Below are positions 1-4,618 of a stretch of 6,484 bases of DNA, piece by piece. Positions within the stretch are counted from its first letter, which is position 1, and every line of letters begins with the position of its first letter. The translations under genes and the position numbers were made by a program. The stretch is from DASZTU01 sp035547675. GTDB taxonomy: Bacteria > Pseudomonadota > Alphaproteobacteria > Rhizobiales > Devosiaceae. The notes below the pieces were generated by a model that did no database searches, was not told where the DNA came from, and worked only from the letters and a program-made list of their open reading frames with translations. The stretch lies in contig DASZUI010000164.1 in assembly GCA_035547675.1 (NCBI GenBank), positions 1 through 6,484 on the forward strand, written 5' to 3'.

Positions 1-137
1 GCCGGGTCCTTGCCGGCGACGCTCAGCAGCCCGCTCGGCTTGTCGAGCACCAATATGTCGTCGTCGACATAGACGACCGAGAGCCAGGGCTCCGTCGGCG
101 GATCGTAATCATAGCTTTGCGGCACCGGATCGAGCAT
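1..137 (-). CDS. rluA: RluA-family rRNA/tRNA pseudouridine synthase, N-terminal part
   Basis: This is the first 45 codons of a gene read leftward and cut by the window edge. The reading from ATG at 137 gives a protein starting MLDPVPQSYDYDPPTEPWL, then a stretch ending LVLDKPSGLLSVAGKDP. The EPWL...VVYVDDDILVLDKPSGLLSV pattern matches the N-terminus of RluA, which in E. coli makes pseudouridine at 23S rRNA position 746 and tRNA position 32. The catalytic HRLD motif with its aspartate would lie beyond the edge, so activity cannot be judged here. No in-frame ATG exists just upstream. Another ATG at 145 is out of frame. The Shine-Dalgarno sequence is weak, with only GAGCGC before the ATG. RluA is favoured over RluC/RluD because no S4 domain precedes the KPSG motif, but a paralogue of the same family is possible. 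Confidence 0.8.
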   Translation of the reverse strand, partial: MLDPVPQSYDYDPPTEPWLSVVYVDDDILVLDKPSGLLSVAGKDP

Positions 138-178
138 GCGCTCATGTAAGCCGCCGCGGCCGGAAGGGGAATGTGTTT

Positions 179-194
179 GTGGGCACCGGCCCAC
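179..194. repeat. Small perfect hairpin in rluA leader
   Basis: GTGGGC (179-184) and GCCCAC (189-194) form a perfect 6-bp stem around the loop ACCG. It lies about 42 bases upstream of the rluA start, between that gene and the larger inverted repeat. No T-run follows on either strand. It could be part of the rluA 5' leader or a repeat remnant. Confidence 0.35.
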
Positions 195-201
195 CACATC
201 A

Positions 202-317
202 CCCCCTCGCCCCTCTGGGGAGAGGGCTAGGGTGAGGGGTAGCCACGCTCCCAGGTCTTGCCACAAGGCGACCCCTCACCGCCCTGACGGGGACCCTCTC
301 CCCAGAGGGGTGAGGGT
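202..317. repeat. GC-rich intergenic inverted-repeat element
   Basis: Two arms face each other: 202-239 contains CCTCGCCCCTCTGGGGAGAG, and 272-316 carries its near reverse complement ending CCCCAGAGGGGTGAGGG. A non-repeated core (about 241-270) separates them. Each arm is itself partly self-complementary (CCCCTCtGGGGAG and GGTGAGGGG halves). The element sits after the stop of the GGDEF gene and before rluA, both read leftward, so it would be transcribed in the 3' tail of the former. It contains no ORF of credible composition. Seventeen bases (205-221) recur in reverse complement at 4135-4151, so it belongs to a dispersed family. It may act as a transcription barrier, but no T-run supports a classical terminator. 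Confidence 0.75.
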
Positions 318-356
318 TGTTTCGCGGCACTCTGGTTGCCCGCATCGAAAGTCCGG

Positions 357-373
357 TCCAGCCGAATGGCTGG
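357..373 (-). repeat. Hairpin immediately after the GGDEF-gene stop codon
   Basis: Read on the minus strand, the TAG stop (376-374) is followed directly by CCAGCCATTCGGCTGGA, a 6-bp perfect stem with the loop ATTC. The continuing ACCGGACTTTCGATGCGG (down to 340) has no U-run, so it is not a canonical intrinsic terminator. A near copy follows the aqpZ stop, and another copy lies at 4511-4527. It may protect mRNA 3' ends or be a small mobile palindrome. Confidence 0.5.
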
Positions 374-1864
374 CTAGCCCGCGTCCTGCCAGCGCGTGAA
401 TTCGGCCTGCGCCGCGCGCAGGTCGCGGGCGGAATCCGAGTAATAGTCCAGCTTGGCGCGATACATCACGGCGTCGGCGCGCTTGATAGTCTCCTCCAGC
501 TTTTCGCCCGCCCGGCGCGTCGCCGCCCCGACGGCGAGGCTCAGCGGGGCGCCCGGATAGAACTGGTTGTTGAGCACGAGCAGCGCGTCGATGCTGGCGA
601 GCATGGCGTCGGCCATGGCTTCGTCGGCGCCGGGCAGCAGCAGGGCGAATTCGTCCCCGCCGATGCGCGCCGCGCAGGCCGGCTTCTCGATCGCCTTGGC
701 CAGCACTTCGCCGGCCCGCCGCAGCAGGCTGTCGCCCGCCGCATGGCCCCACATGTCGTTGGCGGCCTTGAGCCCGTTGACGTCAACGATCACCACCGAG
801 ACCGGATTGCTGTTCTTGCGCTCCAGCCGGTTGAGCTCGTCCACATAGAAGGAGCGGTTGTGGAGCTTGGTCAGCTCGTCATGCTTGCCGAGGAATTCGA
901 GATAGGCTTCCGCCTTCTTGCGCGCCGTGATGTCGGTCAGCGCCACCTGCACCAGCGACCAGTCGTCCTCATGCCCCGGCAAGACCGAGAACTGCATCAG
1001 CACATGCAGCTGCTCGCCCTCGAGCGTGTAATTGGCGACCTCGCGCACCTGGAAGAGCTTGCCCTCCCAGAGGTCGATGAGCTGTTCGCGGAAGGAGCGG
1101 GCCATCTCGTCGCGGAAAATGTCCTCCATGCGCCGCGCCACGGTCGCCTTGTCCGGCGCGGCCAGCAGCTCCACCGTCTTGCTGTTGACGTCGATGACGC
1201 GGATTTCGGCCATGCAGCGCTCGACGAATTCGGGATGAACGTCGGTGAAGACGCGGAAATCCTCGATGCCCTGCTGCCGCACCTCTTCGAGCAGCAGCTT
1301 GATGCCCGAAAAATCCTCGACCCAGAGCGATACCGGCGAATGTTCGAACAGCCCCGCCGCATGCCGTGCCGCCGCGGCCGCCTCGCGCCGCGCCGTCTCG
1401 CGCTCGGTCACGTCTTCGATCGCGACCAGCACCCGGCTCCAGTCGCCTTCATAGCCGGGCAGGATGCGGCCGGTCATCTGGATGTCGATGCGCCGGCCAT
1501 TGAGGCTGTAGTTCACCGAGACATTGGAAAAATCGTGCCGCCCGTTCCAGAGCTGCAGCATCTCCTCGCCATGGGTGTCCATCATGTCGTCCCGGAACAC
1601 CGTCGCCAGGTTGCCGACGAGGTGATCGAGGTCGCGGGATTCGAACAGCTCATGCGTGCGCTGGTTGACCGTGATGACGCGGATCTGCCCGGCACAGGTC
1701 CTGACGGCATCCGGGTCCTGCCGGAACAGGGCGGCGAGGTCCGTCACCCCCTCGGCGCGCCAGCGCTCGAACAGCGCTTTGAGCGCGGTATAATCCTCGA
1801 GCCACAGCGACACCGGCGCGAGGTCGAGCATGGCTTGCGAAAGGTCGGCGGTCGGCACGTGCAT
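374..1864 (-). CDS. Diguanylate cyclase with two duplicated PAS domains (PAS-PAS-GGDEF)
   Basis: This is a 496-residue protein predicted to make cyclic di-GMP from two GTP. It has no signal peptide or membrane segment, so it is probably a cytoplasmic sensor. Residues about 13-155 and 173-315 are two PAS-type sensor domains, each opening with PVSLW(L/V)ED(Y/F), containing IRVI-VN in the middle and ending GDW/DDW...D(V/I)T-R. The two align without gaps at a spacing of exactly 160 residues, so they arose by duplication. A linker (315-327) leads to the GGDEF domain. This carries DELTKLHNR (329-337), DVNGLKAANDMWGH (361-374) and an intact GGDEF (402-406), so it should be active. The product-inhibition RxxD site expected at 393-396 reads EKPA and is absent. 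No EAL domain is present. The ATG at 1864 has GGGAA about 8 bases upstream; Met12 is an alternative start. The gene is divergent from the lytic transglycosylase. The ligand of the PAS domains is unknown. A long ORF on the opposite strand is a shadow. Confidence 0.93.
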   Translation of the reverse strand: MHVPTADLSQAMLDLAPVSLWLEDYTALKALFERWRAEGVTDLAALFRQDPDAVRTCAGQIRVITVNQRTHELFESRDLDHLVGNLATVFRDDMMDTHGEEMLQLWNGRHDFSNVSVNYSLNGRRIDIQMTGRILPGYEGDWSRVLVAIEDVTERETARREAAAAARHAAGLFEHSPVSLWVEDFSGIKLLLEEVRQQGIEDFRVFTDVHPEFVERCMAEIRVIDVNSKTVELLAAPDKATVARRMEDIFRDEMARSFREQLIDLWEGKLFQVREVANYTLEGEQLHVLMQFSVLPGHEDDWSLVQVALTDITARKKAEAYLEFLGKHDELTKLHNRSFYVDELNRLERKNSNPVSVVIVDVNGLKAANDMWGHAAGDSLLRRAGEVLAKAIEKPACAARIGGDEFALLLPGADEAMADAMLASIDALLVLNNQFYPGAPLSLAVGAATRRAGEKLEETIKRADAVMYRAKLDYYSDSARDLRAAQAEFTRWQDAG

Positions 1865-2043
1865 GTTGCAATTCCCGGATCGGCCGCCTGGTCATGGCGC
1901 CGCAGCAAGCTTCAAGGTGGCAGCACATCCTTTTGATCTCGTTAATCTTTTGGGCGCCGGTGTGAAGGCGGGCGGGCGCGCTGCCACAAACCCGCCAAGT
2001 TTTACCGCCACGAGCCGGATCGAATGGACGGAAGGAACCTGGC
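1865..2043. promoter_or_regulatory. Divergent control region between GGDEF gene and lytic transglycosylase
   Basis: These 179 bases separate two genes read in opposite directions, so both promoters should lie here. The centre (about 1926-1952) is less GC-rich than its surroundings and contains TTTTGATCTCGTTAATCTTTT. A perfect 8-bp inverted pair, GTGGCAGC (1917-1924) and GCTGCCAC (1980-1987), brackets this AT-richer core and could be a regulator site or chance. I cannot assign a convincing -35/-10 pair in either direction. AAGGA at 2032-2036 is the Shine-Dalgarno sequence of the rightward gene. Confidence 0.4.
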
Positions 2044-2553
2044 TTGGCCGGTACGTTGCGCCTGCTTTTTTCGGCCTCCGCGGCCGCCCTGCTGCTCTCC
2101 GGCTGCGTCATGGAAGGCGCGCTGCCGGGGTCGCTCGGCCTGCCGACGAGGGTCAACCAGGCCACCACGCCCGATGCCCTGCAGGACGCCACGGGCGGCC
2201 CGATGAACGCCCTTATCGGCCGCTACGCCGCCATGTACGAAGTGCCGGAATCGCTGATCCGCCGTATCATCGTGCGCGAGAGCGGCTACAACGCAAAGGC
2301 GCGGCACGGCCCCTATTGGGGCCTCATGCAGATCCGCTACGACACCGCCCAGTCCATGGGCTATGACGGGCCGGCGAAGGGCCTGCTCGATGCCGATACC
2401 AATCTGCGCTATGGGGTCAAATATCTCGCCGGCGCCTACCGGGTGGCGCAGGGCAATCCCGAGCGCGCCGTCCGCTTTTATGCCGGCGGCTATTATTACG
2501 ACGCCCGCCGCATGGGCCTGCTCGAAGAAGTCGGCTTCAAGCGCGCCAAATGA
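2044..2553 (+). CDS. Small SLT-domain lytic transglycosylase lipoprotein
   Basis: This 169-residue protein is predicted to cleave the MurNAc-GlcNAc bond of peptidoglycan in the periplasm, leaving a 1,6-anhydro end. A short lipoprotein signal (residues 1-20) ends in the lipobox LLSGC, with Cys21 as the acylated residue. Residue +2 is Val, not Asp, so an outer-membrane anchor is expected. The catalytic domain (about 54-155) shows the SLT core: RESGYN with catalytic Glu79, then GLMQI (93-97), TAQSMGY, DADTNLRYGVKYLAGAY and RFYAGGYYY. The loop before GLMQI reads RHGPYW rather than the more common GAxG form. The start is TTG at 2044, chosen because AAGGA sits 7 bases upstream and the signal peptide begins there. 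The ATG at 2024 is in another frame, and a second in-frame TTG at 2056 would give a signal peptide four residues shorter. The protein is much shorter than Slt70 and looks like a stand-alone catalytic domain. Confidence 0.9.
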   Translation: MAGTLRLLFSASAAALLLSGCVMEGALPGSLGLPTRVNQATTPDALQDATGGPMNALIGRYAAMYEVPESLIRRIIVRESGYNAKARHGPYWGLMQIRYDTAQSMGYDGPAKGLLDADTNLRYGVKYLAGAYRVAQGNPERAVRFYAGGYYYDARRMGLLEEVGFKRAK

Positions 2554-2554
2554 A

Positions 2555-2574
2555 CGGCGCCGGCTGATGCGCCG
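2555..2574 (+). terminator. Possible weak terminator hairpin after the lytic transglycosylase
   Basis: CGGCGC (2555-2560) and GCGCCG (2569-2574) form a perfect 6-bp stem with an 8-base loop, starting one base after the TGA stop. The following CAAGTAAAAC has no T-run, so efficient intrinsic termination is doubtful. Confidence 0.25.
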
Positions 2575-2592
2575 CAAGTAAAACGGCCCCCG

Positions 2593-2621
2593 TTGCAGCA
2601 ACGCCGATCCGCCGGTGTAAA
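2593..2621 (+). promoter_or_regulatory. Candidate promoter for aqpZ
   Basis: TTGCAG (2593-2598) and TGTAAA (2616-2621) are separated by 17 bases, a reasonable housekeeping sigma -35/-10 pair. Initiation would fall near 2628, just upstream of the leader hairpin at 2633-2689. The match is by eye only, and this GC-rich sequence can give such pairs by chance. Confidence 0.35.
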
Positions 2622-2632
2622 ACCCGCGGCAT

Positions 2633-2693
2633 CGAATTCTCCTCGTCATCGGCCGGGACTAGTTTCGGGCCGGGGCAACGAGGAGATCGTAAA
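2633..2693 (+). promoter_or_regulatory. aqpZ 5'-leader hairpin covering the ribosome binding site
   Basis: TCTCCTCGT (2638-2646) is the exact reverse complement of ACGAGGAGA (2678-2686), which contains the Shine-Dalgarno AGGAG (2681-2685) eight bases before the aqpZ ATG. Past a 2-base bulge (2636-2637), CGA (2633-2635) pairs with TCG (2687-2689). Inside, CGGCC (2650-2654) pairs with GGCCG (2668-2672), leaving a 13-base loop. The predicted fold would hide the ribosome binding site until opened, so translational control of aquaporin synthesis is plausible. It matches no riboswitch class I know. Alternatively, the inverted repeat could be a DNA operator. Confidence 0.5.
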
Positions 2694-3410
2694 ATGTTCA
2701 GGAGACTTTGGGCCGAGGCCTTCGGCACCTTCTGGCTGGTGTTCGGCGGCTGCGGCGCCGCCGTGCTCGCCGCCACCTTCCCGCAATTCGGCATCGGCTT
2801 TGCCGGCGTGGCGCTGGCTTTCGGGCTGACCGTGCTGACCATGGCTTACGCCGTCGGCCCGATTTCGGGCGGCCATTTCAACCCGGCGGTTTCCTTCGGC
2901 CTCGCCATCGCCGGCCGCTTCGAATGGGGCCACCTCATTCCCTACTGGGTCGCCCAGATCGTGGGCGGGGCGTTGGGCGCGGGCGTGCTCTACCTCATCG
3001 CTTCGGGCAAGACGGGCTTCACCGCCGGCGGCTTCGCCTCCAACGGCTATGACGCGCTCTCGCCCGGCGGCTATTCGCTCATCGCCGCCTTCATCGCCGA
3101 AGTGGTGCTCACCGCCGCCTTCCTGCTGGTGATCCTGGGCTCGACCAGCAAGGCCGCCGCCGCCGGCTTCGCGCCCCTCGCCATCGGCCTGGCGTTGACG
3201 CTGATCCACCTCATTTCCATTCCGGTGGACAATACCTCGGTCAACCCCGCCCGCTCGATCGCCGCCGCGCTCTTTGCCCAGAACGGTGCGCTCGGGCAGG
3301 TCTGGCTCTTCATCGTCGCCCCGCTCATCGGCGGTGCGATCGGCGCGCTCCTCTGGCGCTACCTGCTGACCCCCGGCGAGGTGCCGGAAAATCTCGAACG
3401 GGTGCCGTAA
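2694..3410 (+). CDS. aqpZ: Aquaporin Z, water channel
   Basis: This 238-residue inner-membrane protein of the MIP family is predicted to pass water by osmotic gradient. Six membrane helices are evident, with the two half-helix pore motifs GGHFNPAVS (NPA at 63-65) and TSVNPARS (NPA at 184-186). The selectivity-filter residues correspond to E. coli AqpZ: Phe43, His172, Thr181 and Arg187. This favours a strict water channel over a glycerol facilitator (GlpF), which has smaller residues at the His position. Long near-identical stretches to AqpZ include FGIGFAGVALAFGLTVLTMA and LALTLIHLISIPV. Length is close to the usual 230-240. ATG 2694 is backed by AGGAG eight bases upstream. The gene stands 140 bases after the transglycosylase, with its own likely promoter and a leader hairpin. 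The C-terminal tail (228-238) is slightly longer and hydrophilic. Confidence 0.97.
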   Translation: MFRRLWAEAFGTFWLVFGGCGAAVLAATFPQFGIGFAGVALAFGLTVLTMAYAVGPISGGHFNPAVSFGLAIAGRFEWGHLIPYWVAQIVGGALGAGVLYLIASGKTGFTAGGFASNGYDALSPGGYSLIAAFIAEVVLTAAFLLVILGSTSKAAAAGFAPLAIGLALTLIHLISIPVDNTSVNPARSIAAALFAQNGALGQVWLFIVAPLIGGAIGALLWRYLLTPGEVPENLERVP

Positions 3411-3426
3411 CGAGCCATCCGGCTCG
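3411..3426 (+). terminator. Hairpin immediately after the aqpZ stop codon
   Basis: CGAGCC (3411-3416), loop ATCC and GGCTCG (3421-3426) form a perfect 6-bp stem directly abutting the TAA. A second small dyad, ACCTTCAAGGT (3432-3442), follows. There is no T-run, so Rho-independent termination is uncertain. The element and its following GACCGGAC resemble the sequence after the GGDEF stop codon (see findings). Confidence 0.45.
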
Positions 3427-3496
3427 ACCGGACCTTCAAGGTGACCGGGTAGAGAGAAAGCCCGGGCGGGCGGTGGTCGTTTGCCGGTAACGGGCT

Positions 3497-3958
3497 ATGA
3501 TGCCGGCGCCCAATCTTGCGAGGCCCGCCATTCCCACCCGCATTCCCATCACCGGCTCGCTGGCGATCGAGGATTCCGAGATCGAGATCAGCTTCATCCG
3601 CGCCTCGGGCCCGGGCGGGCAGAACGTCAACAAGGTCTCGACCGCCGCCCAGCTTCGCTTCGACTTGCGCCATTCCGGCCTGCCGGAGGGGGTGAAGGCG
3701 CGGGCGGCGGTGCGGGCCGGCGCGCGGCTGACCGCAGAGGGTGAAATCGTCATCACGGCCAATCGCTTCCGCACCCAGGCGCTCAACCGCGACGACGCCA
3801 TCGCCCGATTGGTCGACCTGCTGCGCGACGCCGCCACCCCGCCCAAGCCGCGCCGGCCCACCCGCCCCACGCTCGCCAGCAAGACGCGCCGGCTCGAGGC
3901 CAAGTCGCAACGCAGCGGCATCAAGAAACTGCGCGGCAGCAAGCCGGGGCTGGATTGA
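3497..3958 (+). CDS. arfB: Peptidyl-tRNA hydrolase ArfB (YaeJ), ribosome rescue
   Basis: This 153-residue protein is predicted to bind ribosomes stalled at mRNA 3' ends and hydrolyse peptidyl-tRNA, as a backup to trans-translation. The release-factor-like domain (about 15-110) carries RASGPGGQNVNKVST with the catalytic GGQ at 40-42, then LRFDLR and FRTQALNRDDAIARL. The basic C-terminal tail (117-150, including RRPTRPTLASKTRRLEAKSQRS) matches the ArfB tail that enters the empty mRNA channel. There is no codon-recognition domain, which separates it from RF1/RF2, and the length is near the E. coli protein. The start is doubtful. ATG codons stand at 3497 and 3500 with only a weak CGGG upstream, and residues 1-14 extend past the usual N-terminus (the family core begins at about RIPITGSLAI). 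No other in-frame ATG or TTG is available. The gene lies 86 bases after aqpZ, so co-transcription is possible. Confidence 0.95.
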   Translation: MMPAPNLARPAIPTRIPITGSLAIEDSEIEISFIRASGPGGQNVNKVSTAAQLRFDLRHSGLPEGVKARAAVRAGARLTAEGEIVITANRFRTQALNRDDAIARLVDLLRDAATPPKPRRPTRPTLASKTRRLEAKSQRSGIKKLRGSKPGLD

Positions 3959-3993
3959 GGCGGCGGCGCAGACCCCCGCCCTGCCTGCCGGCA

Positions 3994-4015
3994 TCCCTCC
4001 CCTAAGGGGGAGGGA
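3994..4015. repeat. G/C hairpin 1 after arfB
   Basis: TCCCTCCCC (3994-4002) and GGGGAGGGA (4007-4015) form a perfect 9-bp stem with loop TAAG. It starts 36 bases after the arfB stop and is followed by AAGCT, not a T-run. It may impede transcription leaving arfB, but it belongs to the same GC-rich repeat group as 4044-4066. Confidence 0.5.
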
Positions 4016-4043
4016 AAGCTACGGCACGGCCTTGTCAGAGGCT

Positions 4044-4066
4044 CCCCTCCCCCTTGAGGGGAGGGG
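4044..4066. repeat. G/C hairpin 2 after arfB
   Basis: CCCCTCCCC (4044-4052) and GGGGAGGGG (4058-4066) form a perfect 9-bp stem with loop CTTGA. Its arms are also close to complementary with those of the hairpin at 3994-4015, so the two may pair with each other as an inverted repeat. Confidence 0.5.
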
Positions 4067-4081
4067 TGGCGGCAGCCGGGC

Positions 4082-4152
4082 GGGGGTGGGCAACGCGCGC
4101 TGGCGCTTGTAGTCAGCACCCCCACCTAAGTCCCTCCCCAGAGGGGCGAGGC
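4082..4152. repeat. Degenerate inverted repeat with copy of the 205-221 motif
   Basis: GGGGGTG (4082-4088) faces CACCCCC (4117-4123). Further right, 4135-4151 (TCCCCAGAGGGGCGAGG) is the exact reverse complement of 205-221, linking this stretch with the element next to rluA. Confidence 0.5.
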
Positions 4153-4185
4153 GATGATTTGGCACGATCTTACCTCAACTACGCC

Positions 4186-4211
4186 GTCATTCCGGCGAAG
4201 GCCGGAATCCA
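4186..4211. repeat. GTCATTCCGGC-type palindromic repeat
   Basis: ATTCCGGC (4189-4196), loop GAAG, and GCCGGAAT (4201-4208) form a perfect 8-bp stem, flanked by CGTC and CCA. The layout GTCATTCC-(palindrome)-GGAATCCA resembles the widely dispersed proteobacterial palindromes of the neisserial dRS3 kind. It directly precedes the 4221-4400 element. Confidence 0.6.
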
Positions 4212-4220
4212 TCTGCGTCA

Positions 4221-4400
4221 GCGCGCGCTGCCCATGGTTCGAGGGTCGCTTCGCTCCCACCTCACCATGAGGCGGTGGTGGTTACTCCGACCTCCTTAGG
4301 CGGCGGACTTACTCTGACCTTGTCCCGAGGCGGCGGAAATTACTCGGACCTCATCCTGAGGTGCGACCGAAGGGAGCCTCGAAGGATGGGCAGCGCGCGC
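4221..4400. repeat. 180-base inverted-repeat element with hairpin arms
   Basis: The left arm (4221-4272) and the reverse complement of the right arm (4349-4400) are both 52 bases and match at 44 positions. Each arm ends outward in GCGCGCGCTGCCCAT and holds a 37-base hairpin (4233-4269 and 4352-4388). The eight mismatches fall as four compensated pairs. The 76-base centre carries tandem repeats. No transposase is present, so this would be a non-autonomous palindromic element or a pair of REP-like units in inverted orientation. The arm resembles alphaproteobacterial repeats of the type CCTTCGAGG...CCTCAGGATGAGG. Confidence 0.75.
4270..4358 (+). repeat. Three degenerate tandem units of about 28-31 bases
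   Basis: Units begin at 4270, 4298 and 4328, each starting AGGCGG(T/C)GG and continuing with TTACTC(C/T/G)GACCT. Lengths are 28, 30 and 31 bases, so spacing is irregular. The first unit overlaps the end of the left arm and the last runs into the right arm of the 4221-4400 element. Confidence 0.55.
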
Positions 4401-4462
4401 CCTACCCAGCCGCATCGAAAGGCCGACGCCATTCGGGCGCAGCCCTCATGGCCTTCTCCCCT

Positions 4463-4487
4463 AAAATCCCTCCACCGGAGGGATTTT
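4463..4487. terminator. Perfect 11-bp hairpin ending in TTTT
   Basis: AAAATCCCTCC (4463-4473), loop ACC, and GGAGGGATTTT (4477-4487) are exact reverse complements. A GC core with an A-run before and a T-run after makes this terminator-like on both strands. It lies about 150 bases before polA and 500 after arfB, so it could insulate polA from upstream transcription. The short T-run and the repeat-rich setting leave a repeat origin equally possible. Confidence 0.45.
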
Positions 4488-4510
4488 GCCGCTGCGCGGC
4501 CGGCTCGAAG

Positions 4511-4527
4511 TCCAGCCGAATGGCTGG
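4511..4527 (-). repeat. Third copy of the AGCC-ATTC-GGCT hairpin
   Basis: TCCAGCCGAATGGCTGG is identical to 357-373. On the minus strand it reads CCAGCCATTCGGCTGGAC then TTCGA. No gene on that strand ends here, so this copy is not at a 3' end. Confidence 0.55.
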
Positions 4528-4573
4528 TGATCCGCACCCTCTTTGCTTTATGGTCCGCCGACTCGTGGCGGCC

Positions 4574-4618
4574 GCGCTTCCGAACCGGAAAAGTGGTACC
4601 CATTTTTCCTGGAAGCGC
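4574..4618. repeat. Nested palindrome upstream of polA
   Basis: The outer arms GCGCTTCC (4574-4581) and GGAAGCGC (4611-4618) are perfect. Inside, CCGGAAAA (4585-4592) pairs imperfectly with TTTTTCCTGG (4603-4612) around a central GGTACC (4595-4600). The CCGGAAAAGTGG-type core resembles palindromes common between genes in Hyphomicrobiales. It ends 18 bases before the polA ATG, so it would lie in the polA leader or promoter and could affect its expression. Confidence 0.55.

Noticed and set aside
317..1936. A 539-codon open frame on the plus strand, longer than the GGDEF gene it opposes
   Set aside because: It lies antisense to a protein with clear PAS and GGDEF motifs. Its product is rich in His, Arg, Glu, Val and Leu with no recognisable domain, typical of the complement of a GC-rich gene.
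2646..3209. A minus-strand frame over aqpZ
   Set aside because: Antisense to clear aquaporin helices and NPA motifs. The low-complexity Gln/Glu/Gly/Arg product is a shadow.
3436..4125. Minus-strand frames over arfB
   Set aside because: They translate the complement of the GGQ domain plus G/C hairpins. No domain is seen.
4270..4358. Possible short CRISPR array
   Set aside because: Units are degenerate, vary in length and have no unique spacers of constant size. No cas gene is nearby.
4221..4400. Insertion sequence or phage remnant
   Set aside because: No transposase or integrase fragment, and no clear flanking target duplication. It is better described as a non-coding palindromic element.
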